In this document: positions 11,007-24,319 of the stretch, piece by piece
Position numbering within the stretch: position 1 is the first letter of the stretch
How the letters are laid out: every line of letters begins with the position of its first letter
NCBI GenBank assembly: GCA_949710005.1
Contig: OX453280.1
Span: 14,800,308 to 14,864,307, forward strand
DNA: 64,000 nucleotides
Direction: 5' to 3'
Source: Ricordea florida
Lineage: Eukaryota; Cnidaria; Anthozoa; Corallimorpharia; Ricordeidae
Notes under the pieces: generated by a model
The model's input: the letters and a program-made list of their open reading frames with translations, nothing else
The model's database searches: none
Told to the model about the DNA's origin: nothing
Made by a program: the position numbers and the translations under genes

Positions 11007-14000
11007 TTATCTGATCTCTCTTATGATCCTTTCATACATTCCGCCCCACCACGGTGACTTAGAAAGGTTGAACTGCCATGTTATTTCTTGCTCTGCAAGA
11101 AAGTCTTGGAGGCGTTCACTTCTCCTTATTTTCTTGATCCAGTGAGTGGTTGCTCTGAACGTTGCAGCATTGTCTGATACAATCCGTTCCGGTCTGGTTC
11201 TCCTTGTGATGAAGGCGTTAAGCTTCCTTTGGAATTCTTCAGCTGTCTGTGACCTTGTTACCTCCAAGTGCACAGCTCTCGATGTAGCACAAGTGAAAAG
11301 TAACACGTAGGTTTTTCCTTCTTCTTTCTTGTTTATCTTGTACCTCAATGGTCCAGCAAAGTCTACTCCAGTATGTTGAAAGGGTCGACTTGCTTCTGTA
11401 CGGAATTCCGGCAGCGGAGCGGTTGCTGTGGCTCCGTACGGGCTTGTGGCGAATACCTTGCATACGTTACATTCTCGTATCTGTTTCTTCACTAGTGATC
11501 TCAGTCGTGGTATCCACCAGTTCTTCCTTATGGCAGCCATTGTGCTGGCTACTCCCATGTGATTCACTCTCTCATGTGCGTGTTGGATCAGCTTTTGGAC
11601 TAAAAGACTATCTTCGAGATAAGTTGGTGTGTACTTTGGGATTCTTCCTTCGCTCTTTAATATGTTTGTCTGTTTGTCCTTGACAAGCCGGAAACCTGGT
11701 TTCTCTAGATCTTCTGGTATGTCTCTTTGCACTCTCCTCACCCAGTATTCCTTTGCTTGCTGAATTTCGTCTGTAAACAACGGGCCTGATCTTCGCTTCA
11801 GTTTGCGGGACTTGGACAGGTTGTTATGGATAAACCTTAGTGTCCATGCTGTTATTCTGAGCGTGTTCCAGTAAGGCTTGCGCTTCAGCAACTCGTCCCA
11901 CTCATCTAGTACTTTCTCATTTGTGAACGAACTGACTTCTACTGTCGGCTTTTGCTCCTCGGAGATCTCTGGTGTTGATTTCAACTTGGGTTGTTCTGGC
12001 CACTCCCTTTCATTCAGCAGCCATTCAGGTCCTGTGAACCAGCTGACCTTTTTCATCTTTTCCAGCGAAGCTCCTCTGCTTCCAAGATCAGCAACATTTT
12101 CCCGTGTTGGACAGTATTTCCAAAGTGCTCCGGTTTCCTCTGTGATCTCTGCAATCCTCCTTACTCTGTTTGCAACGAACACCTTCCAGGGTTTTTCAGG
12201 TTTTGTTATCCAATATAACGCTACCATACTATCCATCCATATTGTTACGGATGCAATCGGCCATCCCTTTAATGTTCGACATACGTTCTTTACCATGTTG
12301 GCAGCCATGTGTCCTGCTATCAGCTCTAGTCTTGCAATCGTAGTGTTCCGTTTGGAAATTCTAGACTTTGAAGTTAGAAGCCCTCTAACAGTTTCATTGT
12401 CCTGTTCCGCCACGACTATTGTCACCGTAGAACAGGCTAGTTTACTTGCGTCTGCAAACTGATGAATATGAATGGCTCGCATCTCAGCACCGCTTTGAAT
12501 AATACTTCTGGGGACCTGAACGTTCACTAACTGTTTTATCCACATTCTCCACTGTCTCTCGAGGGAGGTGGAAACCTCTGCCTCCCATTGCCTTTTCTCG
12601 TCACAAACCTCTCTGTAGATTCGTTTCCCTTCAGCTAGCGTAGGTGAAGTTATTCCTATGGGATCATAGATACTCCCGAGATGACTCAAAATAGATTTCT
12701 TTGTGACTTTCTTGTCTTCTTGGAAAGTAGGAAATGGTATTTCTATGGTATCTTCTTTCTTGTCCCATCTCAGTCCTAGTATCTTGCTTTGGTCTTGCAT
12801 GTTTTCACTCTCAAGTTCTCTGATATTTGACTCCCATTTGTGTACTGGAAACGTCGCGCTTTCCATGATCTCGGTTGCCTTCGTCTTGAAGGTTTGTAAC
12901 TCGCTAACGTCGAATCCCGTTTTCATCAAATTGTCTACGTAAGTATTGTCTCTCAAAGCCTTTACTGTCTCACTGAGTTCTGGTGGTTGCTGATCATAAA
13001 GATGGTTGAGTGTAGCGCCCAGAATGAATGGGCTCGCTTCTGCACCAAAGGGCACTCTTGTTAACCTTAAGTGCTCTTCTTTGTTGTTGATGTTGAAAAG
13101 TAACCGAAAGGCATCTCTGTCCTCTTCCTTGATTTCGATCTGTAGAAATGCTTTCTGAAGGTCTGCTAGCAGCAAGTTGGGCGACATTCTAGCTCGTATC
13201 ATTATGTCCCACAACAATGGTTGTAATGACGGTCCCGTGTACATGCATTCATTGATGCTGTTGGCCAGTGGATGTGGCTTAGCACTAGCATCAAAAACCA
13301 TCCTCACCTTTGTGGTAGAGGCATCTTGTCCTACTACTGGTTTGTGAGGCAAGTAGAAGATCTTCTCACCTGTTGGTTGATCTAAGATACTTTGTTCAAG
13401 TTGTTCCTCAACTATCTCTTTGTAACTTGTCTGTAACTGTTCGCTTTGTCTCAACTTTCTCTCGACATTCAGCAGTTGCTTCCTGCATGGCCTTTCATTT
13501 GTTTCTGTTATCTCAGCTCCTGGTATCCATGGAATGTTCACTCTGTACCGTCCATCTTGTTTTCTTGTCAAGATTTCCTTGAATTCACAGTAACCAACTT
13601 GTTGGTCGTCTTCTCCTCTGTCCTCTACTCCAAGTACGTCCAGACTATACAGTCTTTCATAATCGTTCACTTCCTTTACGTACATGGCTTCATTGTTCAC
13701 ATACTCCCCTCCGTGGATCACCCAGCCAAACGTGGTTCCTTCCACTATTGGCTCGTCAGATTTACCTTTGTACACTTCCTCGGTTCTGATTTTGCAGTAG
13801 GTGTGGTCACCTAGGATCATGTGGATGGGATATTTCTCGTTGACCCTCGTGTAAAACTGTTTGTCTTTTGTGTGTTCGTATTTAGACTTCAAGAGATTCA
13901 TATTTGGTCTGGTCACTGTAGTGAAGCTTGACATTCTTGTGCCTGCAACTTCAATATTCTCTCTAGTTTTCCCATCTACTGAATCTAGATTCAAGTTAAA

Positions 14001-15543
14001 GATTGGCATTGACTGTTCCTTTGTCCCGTTCACTGTGACTACTTGTCGAGTTTCATAGCGCAAAGGAATCAACTTTAACCTTTTGACTGCTTCATTGGAT
14101 ATGAAGTTTCTACCTGATCCCGTGTCTAAACATGCCCACAGTGTTATCCCTTGAACCTTAACAGGGATTATGGCAGGAAATGACTTTTCTTCCGAAGCCG
14201 CTGGGGTGTATCCATTCAGCTCTGCTTGATCATTGACCTTAGATGCTGAGTTATTACACAAGCTTGTATGATGCTTTGTTTTACAGTTGTAACACCCCCT
14301 GCTCCGACACCTATTTGCACTGTGCCCTGGTCTGCCACAGTTAAAGCAAAGCTTGTTCTCCACAAAGAACCTCTTCCTCTTTTCTTGGGTGCTATATGTA
14401 TCACATGCGTCGCTCCAGTGTTGGTTCTTACAGAAAATGCATGTAGGACTTGGTTTCTCTTTAGGGGCTTGACTACTCTCATTGTGCTTTTGGGTAAACC
14501 AATGTCTCTCTCTCTTCTGGGGTTCCCCTTGTCCCTTCCCATCACTGGATTTATTCCTCCTCAACCATTTCTGTAAGTTGTCTATGAGTTGTTCCATGTC
14601 CCATTTCTCCCAGCTTTCATCTGTTCTCACAAGGTCAGGCTTCAAATTAGGTAATTTGTTCAGGGTGGTCATCACAAGTCCCTTTAACATGTCACCTTCC
14701 CCTAGGGTCTGCAAGGCATCGTAATTTTTGCTTATCTTTTCATAGAATTCTTGAATCTTATCATAGTTTGTTCCCTCAATTACTGGCAATGTTATGATCT
14801 CATCCATGTGCGCATTTATGACTAGTTGTGTCTGACCGTATTCCTTTTTCAAGCGCTCCCACGCGGTCTTATATCCAGCTGAACTTGGCTTAAGATTAGA
14901 AATCTTACTTCTTACCTTGGGGGCCAGCATTTCCAGTAAATATCCGAACTTTTCTTGGTCAGAAATTGGCTTACTGTCGACTTGAGTCGTAAACATATTC
15001 TCAAACCTTACCCAATCAGCGGCGGTCCCTTTGAAAGCAGTGATGGTTAGCTTCGGTAGTTTGGCTTGCGTTGATTCTACCATCTTTTGCATCTTCAGCT
15101 TCTCTTCTGTCATTTTTAATTCAGCTTCCATTTTTTCTTGCCACAACTGTCTTTCTCGCTGAATTTTTTCATGTTGTAGGCGCTCTTCTCTCTCACGTTG
15201 AATTTCGTCGTCTGTTTCCCTTTGATGGATCTTGAGTATTTCTGCTAGTCGCTTTCTCTTTTAACCACTCGGTATATTTGGATTTGGTATCTTTATTCCA
15301 TTGTCGGACTAACTTCGAAGATACTCCTCGATCTATTTTAGATTCTTGTACTTGGGCTATCAGATCAGACAGCTTTTCGGTGATCTTTGACACTCGTCGC
15401 TCGACGACTTTCATCTCTTCGTAGTCCTTGGCTTCGATCAGCTCATCGATTTCCTCCAGGTAAAATCCAAGTTTATCGATTTCCTTCCGAATGTCGTCCT
15501 CCAAAACTTTCTCATTCTCTAGAATCTTTGATTTATCGCCCAT
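11007..15543 (-). pseudogene. BEL-3, BEL/Pao gag-pol truncated in integrase
   Basis: An ATG at 15543 starts a charged coiled-coil gag N-terminus (frame closes at 15193). One frameshift near 15255 leads into a 1379+ codon frame holding the DUF1759-like capsid, zinc knuckles (CIFC...C and [14 protein letters not shown], about 14440-14270), an aspartic protease ([10 protein letters not shown]), a BEL-type RT (FDASAK block, YVDN active-site box), RNase H (DSMVALYW region) and integrase (HHCC, then DFAGP, SDNAATF and the YERI glutamate). The homology stops at about 11012, straight after the catalytic glutamate, where a TGA/TAA-rich unrelated sequence begins. The integrase C-terminal domain and 3' LTR are missing. 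Apart from one frameshift and the truncation it is remarkably open. Confidence 0.9.
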
Positions 15544-15693
15544 GATGAATCAGATAAATTGTTGTTGTCACCTCGTGGTCTTGTGTAATGTAGGTTGAAT
15601 GAAATTCCCAAATCTTCTCTCGTCGGTGGAATTTCCTTTGTTAAACTCTCTCTGGTTGTATCCTGGTCTCGGCAACCTCTAAGTATTACTTGT
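15544..15693. other. BEL-3 leader, LTR border not resolved
   Basis: This short stretch upstream of the gag start should hold the primer-binding site and the edge of the 5' LTR. Without a 3' LTR copy the borders cannot be set. Confidence 0.4.
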
Positions 15694-15840
15694 TAATAAT
15701 ATACATGCAAAAATTTCATTTCAACTTTCTGCACTCAATTTCAACTTTTTGCACTCAATTTCAATTTTCTGCACTGTTTGGGAATAATTGACGTGCTCTC
15801 AGCCAATGAGCATGCTGAAATTTTTGCATCTATATTATTA
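15694..15840. mobile_element. 147-bp palindromic MITE with internal 20-bp tandem repeat
   Basis: The ends 15694-15718 and 15816-15840 are near-perfect 25-bp inverted repeats starting TAATAATATA. Inside lie three tandem copies of a 20-21-bp unit (TTTCAACTTTCTGCACTCAA-like, 15719-15776). Confidence 0.75.
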
Positions 15841-15970
15841 GGACTGTAATCCTACTCGCGATTAAACAAATTGGACTCCTGCTACTCAGTCGTACAATTT
15901 TGTTACTCACTGGTATGATTACAGACTGAATTGGACTCCACTCAGTCCTGTTACCATCACTAATTCATTT
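15841..15970. repeat. Candidate dispersed repeat (GGACTGTAATC...GATTACAGACTG)
   Basis: It carries short inverted repeats (GGACTGTAATC near 15841 against GATTACAGACTG near 15928). It has the look of a dispersed MITE-like repeat adjoining the element before it. No coding potential. Confidence 0.45.
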
Positions 15971-16254
15971 AATGGAGGAGTGACCATTATTTACAGAAAT
16001 ACATTACTGTCATGTAATGTTGCTTGATTACAAGCAAATTATTACTGATTTGATTGTTGTTTGACTGTTCCAAAAGTTACTTGGGGCTATTTTTGGTCAA
16101 GATACTAAATTCATAGAAGATTAAAGCAAAACAGTTTTTGTTGTTATATGATGCTCAATTTCATGACAATTTCTTCTGATGCTTTCACTTGTTTAAAACG
16201 GCCTGATATATACAAACTGTAAGTGTGTAAGTAGACTTTATTACTTTACTAGGA

Positions 16255-19200
16255 CAAGATTTTGAAACAGAGAATCCTGTATTAGAAAACTGTCTGATTT
16301 TCGAAACAAGTAACTCACTGGAAGCACAGCAACCTGTTCCAGAAACAAACAACAGTAGCCACTTGGAAGATAGCCAACTAATTGCTAGAGCAAGGGCAGT
16401 TGGTGTCATCTATGAGTTTGCAGAGCCGGGTTTAGTGGAAACACAGAATGACAGAAGAAAACGACATAGGCGAAATCAAAGGAGAATAACAACTGAAGAA
16501 AAAAGGTTGCGTAAAGTTGTTGGAGATCTACCACCACCTCCACCAGCAGGGTCAAGTGACCTAGAGGATAATGCATACTGTGCTATACGAGCATTTGAAG
16601 TGGAGCAGATGACATACAAGTTCAGTTGTTGTGAAGTTTGCAAGGAACGAAGATTGGAATGCCAGGGCAGTGGGAACATGTGCTCTCGCTGCAGGCGAGA
16701 TAAGAAGGTACCAAAGGTTTGGTCATATGAGAACAACATGGACCCAATGTGTGTTCCTGAGGAGCTGTCTGGCATTTCAGATGCTGAGCAGATGCTGATA
16801 GCAAGACTGGCGCCAACTGTGCATGTACATATGTTGAAGCATGGCGGTATTACTTCAAAGGGACATTGTATTGCTTTCCCTCAGGCTGTGCAGGAACCAG
16901 CAACTATTCTCCCACGTCTGCCAGCAGAGGTGGATATCATACGTGTGAGAAGACAAGGAAGAGATGATACCCATAAAGACTTCAGGGTCAGAAGGTACCG
17001 TGTTCAACAAGCTCTTTGTTGGCTGAAGGACAATAATCCTGCTTATAGTGACATTGTTATTGATGTTGCCCGCATACACAATCTACCAGAAGATGGCGAG
17101 TTGCCTAATTTAAGAACCATTGAGTTTTCTGAAACAGAGCGTGTGGATGACCAAGGCCCTGCTCCGCAGCAATTGGATGCAGGTGAAACTGATGGTAATG
17201 ATGACTCAACAGTTTCTGGAATTATTCTTCCTGAGCCAGGAGTTAACGTACAAGAACAAGTAGAGGTAGCCATAAATGAAGTTGTGACTGAACCTCGAGA
17301 AGCTGAAACAGAAGAGGCACAACGACGACCAATGATCCCTTGGCCAAGCACGGACACGGCACCAGCATCTGAGTTTACCACTCCCTTTTTTTCACAATGG
17401 CGTTTCCTTGTTTGTTCCCGTATGGAAAGGGTGACTTCCACATAAACCGTCCAGTAACATGTCCTGCACTCCATGACTGGGCAGAGCACTTGCTGTGGTA
17501 TCAAGATGGGAGGTTTGCTCGGCATAAAGTGTGGAAGTTTGTTGCTCACAACATGATCATGAGGAAGCGTGCCCTGGAGCAGAGCAGGTTCTTTGTTGAT
17601 CAGCAACTGGGAGACCCACAAATAACTGTTGGAGACCTGCAAGAGCGACTAGCGAGGGGTGATACTTCATTCACTAACGAGCTATTGTATTTTGGTGCAA
17701 ATCTGCGCGGTACGGCTCAGTACTGGCATCAGAGACGCAGAGAGCTTCGTGCCTTGGTTGAGTTCATGGTAAATGAGCAACGAGGATTGCCTTCGTTTTT
17801 CATGACTGGAAGTTGTGCAGAGTTTTACTTTCCCCCACTAAGGAGACTACTGGAACAGTACATCTTACAGACGACTGGTGAAGAAGTCAACCTTGCTGAA
17901 GATAGCAATGCCCGCTTCAAGGCTGTTCAAGAGAATACCCATGTAGTGGTGAAGTACTTTGACCTACGTACCCAGTCATACCATGAAAAGGTACTGAAGC
18001 CAGTGTTTGGTGTCTCCGATTATTGGTACCGCTATGAATTTGCCAAGTCTCGGGGTCAGATTCATTGGCACCAACTCAGCTGGAGAGATGACAGGCAGCC
18101 ACACCAGCTGTTACATGAAGCTCGTGAACATGGTTGTGATAATGAGGAGTATGCAGCTAGACTAAGCCAGTGGGTTGATGAAAACTTTGCAATGACAGCA
18201 TTACACCCAGCTGGCAGTGATGAAGAAGGACAGCCAAGAAAACACCTCTAGCCTCCACCTGAGGGTTCGGCTGACCTGATATCACAGGATAGGGATCCCC
18301 TGGTTAAAATGCTTATGGAAATGGCAGCAACACAAGATGCAATACTGGAAGATCATTTGCTTCTAGTGAACCGGGTTGGGCTGCACAGTTGTTCTGATTA
18401 CTGCTTGAGGACTCCTCGTCATCCTGAGCCAGGATTGCAGCCAAGAGAACGGGTATGTCGCATGGAGTTTGGAAGTGAGTTTCATCCAGGGAAGAAACTG
18501 AGAAATAGTCCTGAAATTGTGGAAGATCATAATGGAGCTCCCCGCCTTAAGATGCCGCGTGACCATCCACGATTGGTTCAGCATTCTCGCTATCAATTAC
18601 AATCTTGGAGAGCAAATGGGGACGTGAGCTTGATTCTTTCCAATTCTCCCCCGGACAATCCTAGCACTGATGATATCATAGCTATAATTGACTATGTATG
18701 TGGCTATGCATGCAAGGATAGTGAACCCACTGGTGCAACAGCTGATCTCTTCAAGGACATGGTGAATGCCGTTGATGCAACTGATGCAGACCAAGTAACC
18801 GGCAAATCGATGTGTGCCAAGATGCTCATAAAGACTGTGGGAAGACGAGATATCAGTGGGCCTGAGGCATCATTTAAGCTAAGCCGACTAGCACTTTGGC
18901 GATGTAGCCGTTCGTTTACATATTTGTCAATGTCAGGGTCGAGACGACTTGAACGGGATGGTGACACGACAACACGCAGTATCCCTTTGGATAAGTACCT
19001 TGGATGACCACGGGGGAGCATTGGTCTTGGTACCATTTTGCATGTAAGGATGGTAAGGTTCCTGTGGTGAGTGGTGGTGCTACTCACGCCACATGGCCGT
19101 TGAATGAGGACTACTGTAGAACAATGCTTCTGTTACACTGGCCAAACTGGTTCGACATCCAAGAAGTAAAGGGAGATGCTGAATCTTGGATTGATAGGTT

Positions 19201-20440
19201 TGAGGACTTTCTTCGTATCAGTGAGTGCCCAAAATTTGTGAAGGCCCAAGTATCCAAGGCACAGCGTTATGCAGAGCATCCACAGGAAGCAGTATTTGAA
19301 GAGGATGAGGATGATGATGCTGTAGAAGCAGAAGAACAACCAGATTGGGTGGATGTCTATGCAGGCCAGAACCAGAGATATGAGGGTGTAGAGAAGGACT
19401 TTGATTATGATGATGGTGGAGATGAGCATGACTGGAACAGTACGTGCATAATTCTTCCTGAGGGTAGAGACCCGAAGAAGTGGCTTCAAGAAAAGATAAG
19501 GGAAGATGAAGAACAGGAAGCAGAACCTGAAGACCTTGAATTGCCACAGGTGTCTCTGTTGTCTCTACATGAGAATCAGAGAGCCATAGTGAGTCTGGTT
19601 TCACACTCTTTACAACTTTCTTGAAAACTGTGAAGATTACCATCCTTTACGACTCGTGGTCTCTGGAACTGCAGGAACTGGGAAGTCATATGTTATCAAG
19701 TGCCTACAGAGATTAGTGCGGCAAGTTGTTGGAGTCAATGATGCCATACAGGTCATAACCCCAACGGGGAATGCTGCCTATCTTGTTCAAGGCAGGACAG
19801 CCCACAGCTTTTTAGGAATCCCAAGTGGTGGAAGGTCCTGCAATGAGTTGACTGTGCCTTCAGGTCTTGTGCTAGAGAGAATTCAGAAAAAGTGTGAAAA
19901 TCTGAAAGTTCTGGTTGGGGATGAGAGGTCAATGTTTGGCCGTACCACAATGGACTGGATGGAACAGTATGCACGGTATGCAGTCAACAGGGGAGCAACT
20001 GCACATGAGCTTTGGGGAGGCATGCCTGGGTGGTGTTTATGGGAGATGATGTACAGCTACCTCCTGTCTGTGACACTCCTGTGTACATTCCAGATTCTCG
20101 CAGTGTGCCATCTAACCATGGTTGCTTGGTATGGATTATGTTCGACACTGCAGTTGAGCTTACTGAGATTGTGAGGCAAAGGGAATCTGAACAACAGCTG
20201 AGAGATGTGTTGACATCGTTGAGAACTTATAATACAACACAGCAGCAAATTCATTGGCTACAGCAGTTTCAGTGGCACAATCTTTGCTTAAGAGCACTGT
20301 CCTAGAGCAGTGGAGATGGAAAGACTTCATGTATTGGCGATATGAATGTCAGCAGAGAGATGCTTTAGCACCAGCATATCAAGAGGAAACGTTTCTAAGG
20401 CTGATGGAGTGGGCTCAGTCCCGAATTCACCACTGAGAGA
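16255..20440 (+). pseudogene. Helitron-1 Rep/helicase, decayed, DUF6570-type N-terminus
   Basis: In order: an open frame from about 16255 with a Cys-rich zinc-binding segment (CCEVC...CSRCRRDK, about 16630-16710) and a DUF6570-like region; a one-base shift at a T7 run near 17393; the Helitron-like N domain with the HUH nuclease motif (QIHWHQ, about 18060); an in-frame TAG at 18249; the double-tyrosine motif (DYVCGYACK, about 18690-18715); a shift near 19005; an acidic tract; a shift near 19600; then a PIF1-type helicase with Walker A (GTAGTGKS, about 19665) and the GDDVQLPPV motif after another shift near 20030. Homology fades by about 20300, before helicase motifs V and VI. Rep nicks and joins DNA for rolling-circle transposition and the helicase unwinds it. 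At least five lesions make this copy inactive. Helitron termini were not found. Confidence 0.88.
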
Positions 20441-22430
20441 TCATAAACACATTTGATTGCCTTGATGACTGTATGTACATGTCATTTGTAGTTAAGTTGT
20501 TTGTTTATTCTACATGTATTGCAACAGTCAGGGAGAGGTCAAGTATGATTTCTTATTTGTGACTATATTACTGAAATAAGTTTAATTCATGTGCCAAAAA
20601 ACAGAGCAGGTGATTATGCAAGGAAATTAAAGGGCCATTGAAGCCCATTATGCTGTAATGATGAACCTTGATTATCCAGACGTACAACAAGTTGATTTTA
20701 CAGAAATATAGAGTCTACTAGCTTCTTTATGGAAAATTATCCAACAACAGGCAAGATAAAGCAAATATATCCATAATGTGTGACAGTTATTATACATCAA
20801 CACATGTAGGCACTTTTTGCTTTTCAATAAGACAAAAATGATGAGATGATCAATTTTAAATATTTATAAAGAAATGAGCGACTACGGTAAAAACTCATGC
20901 AGATAAAGCGTATATAACTTATTAAGGTCTGGATGATTGAGGTTCTCCTGTAAGCAGCTGTAAGCTCAAGTGGTCATGCATACGAATGCAATGCAATGGC
21001 ATTGTTTAAAGAAACTGCTACATTGTAGCTGTAGGAACATCCTTGACCACCCCTGAGAAAGTGGGTTTAATGTTCCATCTTATTCCACAACTTGACATTT
21101 AGCAGATGACAGAAAACTTAGTAAACCAATGTCAGCTTTGTTTTAACTTAACATGGAGCAGATGGTTCAAAGGTAAGTGGCCACAATGCCAGCTCTGTCG
21201 AGCAGATGGCTGAATGCATGGTGGCAGATGCCAGCTCGCCTTGTTGTGGCCTTGGAGCAGATGGCAGCCTCCACAAAATTGTTAGCAGATGCCAGTGCCC
21301 TGTGTATGTGTGCACGATGGCAGCCAACAATAAAGGCTCCGGATGCTGGGTAGTTTATGCCATAAAAGACAGAAAAAAAGTAATTATAGCATTATCTCAT
21401 TTTAAATTGTTTGCTCAAAAGAATCTTAAAAATTATTGCATGCTTGTTGTCATTTCATTTTAAAGTTGGTGTAAGTTATTTAACAAATTCAAATTTGGTG
21501 TAAGTTGCTTCTATCAAGTTTATTATTAAAAAATGTTATTGACTGTAAATAAGTTTTAATAATTGTGCAAGTATATTTTGTTTAATTTAAATAACTGGAA
21601 ACTTTTTTAATCACTTATTTTAACCAGAATTTCTTGATACTTTTTTCTTGCTTTTATGTCATTGTGGACAAAATCTACCAGACAGCATGATCCTCAGGGG
21701 CCAGCCATTTGACTATTGAGGGGGGAGGTGTTTTGCGACAACAACAAAGAAATTATTGCAGACAGAATTAGAGCGAAAAAAAAATCCATTAAAAAAGCTT
21801 ACATGAACATCAAAAAATAGGGATAAAATTTGTGTTGATGTCAGTATAACAGATGATGGAAAATTTTTTTTAGCTTGTACGAAACGAGCTTCCCCCCACC
21901 TGCCCCTTTAAAAGGCAAATGGTTTAGCTCTTAATAGATCATAATCAGAGGGTTGTAAAGGGGGCCAGTCTGTACCTTCAAAAAGAACATAAAAATAATG
22001 TCACATTTTATGATGAATCGTAACATTTAAAGAACAAAGTCTGTTAATGTAAATTGGAACATTACGATCTTTTTCGCTGAAAATCATGTGGGAAAATTTC
22101 ATGGGAGTAATAAGGGAATGAAAATTCATATAGGATTAATCCTGTTTGGGCACTCGTCACATCTAAGGGCACTACCCTTTACAACCCTCAAAAGACAAAA
22201 ATGGTTCATTCGAAGCAAAGTAATTTTTAATTCACAATCAACCTACATATTATTTCTCAAACAATCGGAACAAAAGTGGCCCTGCATCGTAACAAAGATG
22301 ATTGACAATTTACACCCGTGACTTTAAGGTGAGTTGAATTACATCTACTTTATTTCTTTTCACACTTTAAGCAGTGTTATAGTTTAATACAACAGTAGCT
22401 AATATTTAACAAATAAATAAGCCTCCTCTG
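20441..22430. other. AT-rich non-coding stretch with GCAGATGGC repeats
   Basis: No gene is recognised. At 21150-21325 a degenerate repeat built on GCAGATGGC and GCAGATGCC recurs about seven times with irregular spacing. Confidence 0.45.
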
Positions 22431-22600
22431 GGCTTTGTTCTGTTATAAAGCACGCAGGAGGTGACGAGAGCACGAAAGAAGTGTAGGGGGAAACACGAGC
22501 CGCAGGCGAGTGTTTCTCCCTACTTCTTGAGTTACTTCTCCCTACTTGAGTTACTTCTCCCTACTTCTTGAGTTACTTCTCCCTACTTCTTGTTTGTCGT
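22431..22600. repeat. Minisatellite of TTACTTCTCCCTACTTC units
   Basis: About four tandem copies of a roughly 22-bp unit (GAGTTACTTCTCCCTACTTC, one copy shortened) at 22510-22590, preceded by a GC-richer segment that may be part of the same dispersed repeat. Confidence 0.8.
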
Positions 22601-23842
22601 TTTTACTAACTGTGACGTAAGGGAGCTCAAATTAAGCAACCAAGACTACAACGCCGAGTATTGTACCAGTGACAAAAGTGGATTTGTCTTCCTCTTGTAC
22701 TGTCGACGGTAGGCAAGTTTCATATCGTTTTCATTTCTTTGAAACTGTAGAGCTTTCCACTAAGTCCGTTTGCTGTCCATTTCGAATTTCTGCCGTCAAC
22801 CTATACGTCTTCAGCGGAGAAGACTTGTAAATTGCTCACTTCACGTTGTTGTTTTGCATAGCTTGGCACTGACACCAACCGAACTGTATTTTGCTCGGCA
22901 ATTTTATTGTTTCATTCAAAAAACGCCATTGTTTGGTGGTTTCCTGGTTGATGGCGTAGTCCTGTTTTTCTTAATTTAACTCGCCATTTTTGCAAGTGCT
23001 GACTTAGTTGTTTCACTTGGTCTGTATATCTACATTTTCCTAGAGCTCCTCATCTTTGCATTCTTGTAAGTGTAAGGGATGCTTTGTTCGAGCTCGTTCA
23101 GAAAAGCTACTAAACCCTTTGAAAAATTCCGCCACTTTTTTCACTGTGCAAAGCTGGGGGATGACGCAAGCACCGTCCTTTATACTCTGACAAAGGACGC
23201 TGTTTGGACCAATCATATCGCACGTAGTATCGGGACTGTATTATAAAAAATGATATATACAGTGTATAATATATAACATGTCAAATGCATCCTTTGAAGG
23301 ACATACTCTGCATACTTCAATGAACAGAATATCACAAACAACGAGTAAAACAATTTTTATTGAGTTTTTCATCTGCCACCTATATTTTGACCAAAGCCAC
23401 CTTCATTGGGGTGAGTGGCTGTTACAACCATCACACTCTACCATAATTTCATATATAATGTACAAAAAAGTTCTGCTCTGTTGATGCTAGTTTAAGATGA
23501 AAAGCTTATGGGAGAGTCTTTTTGTAATATGTTTTTTGTGTTTCTGGAAACATCAGGGAGATGACAAAAATTTGCGTAGTGGGAGAGGTTGCTTTTAAGT
23601 AGCAAAGAAATTGTAATATATAAGGCCTTGGTGTGCAATGTCAGACAGCTAGATCATATTTATTTGCACCAGTGATATATCTCACAAATGCAAGGTTCAC
23701 ATGTTGCAATTCCCATTATTTTTTTCTGTTAACAGCCAAGAAAAGTATAGGGAGTGTAAAGTTGAGAGTGCCACAGAAATATCACACATATTGATGCTTA
23801 AAAATTAATGGTACAAGCTGGTTCAAGATAACTGCTGTACAG
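22601..23842. other. Non-coding stretch, nothing recognised
   Basis: Short open frames only, none with a family signature. A possible acceptor at 23735 (TCTGTTAACAG) precedes a short open frame, but no phase-consistent exon could be closed there. Confidence 0.4.
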
Positions 23843-24319
23843 TAACGAAACCAGTCCAAAGACTTGAACAACACCTGAAGATGTACATGTAAGTATTAGT
23901 GAAATATTTTATTTTCTTAATACCTCGCCAAATTGACTTTTGTACTCTCTTGTAACTACACAGTGAAATTTGCTGTTTTGTATAAAGTAGGAATTCCTCT
24001 GTGTAATTGACATGTGTTCATATTTTTTAATATAAGATTTAGTTCTAAACTAACTCTTGTTCGCAGCACAGCTGTTAGAGTCCAGCTTTCATTATCAACA
24101 AGGAAAATAAGGGCATTCTCATGTAGATCAATACAAGCTGAGGCAATGTGTTCTTAGGACAAAAGGGGAAGTAATAGTAGGTAAATTTTTTTCATATTGT
24201 CTTTCCTTTTTGTTTATCTCAGGGAATCATCAAAATTAAGCAAAGAGCATTTACTGAATGCACAGTGCACACTGAAACACGGCGGACAGCTTAGTGGAAT
24301 CAAGTTTTCACCGGAATGA
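23843..24319 (+). CDS. Possible last two exons of an unknown gene
   Basis: Exon 23843-23888 follows an acceptor (GCTGTACAG) and ends at a strong donor (GTAAGT). Its open frame ends in phase 2. The next acceptor (TTGTTTATCTCAG, edge 24223) opens exon 24223-24319, whose frame completes the split codon and reads 32 further residues to TGA. The joined tail is about 47 residues, hydrophilic, with a possible helix (LEQHLKMYMESSK). The phase agreement is the only support. I do not recognise the protein. Confidence 0.35.
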
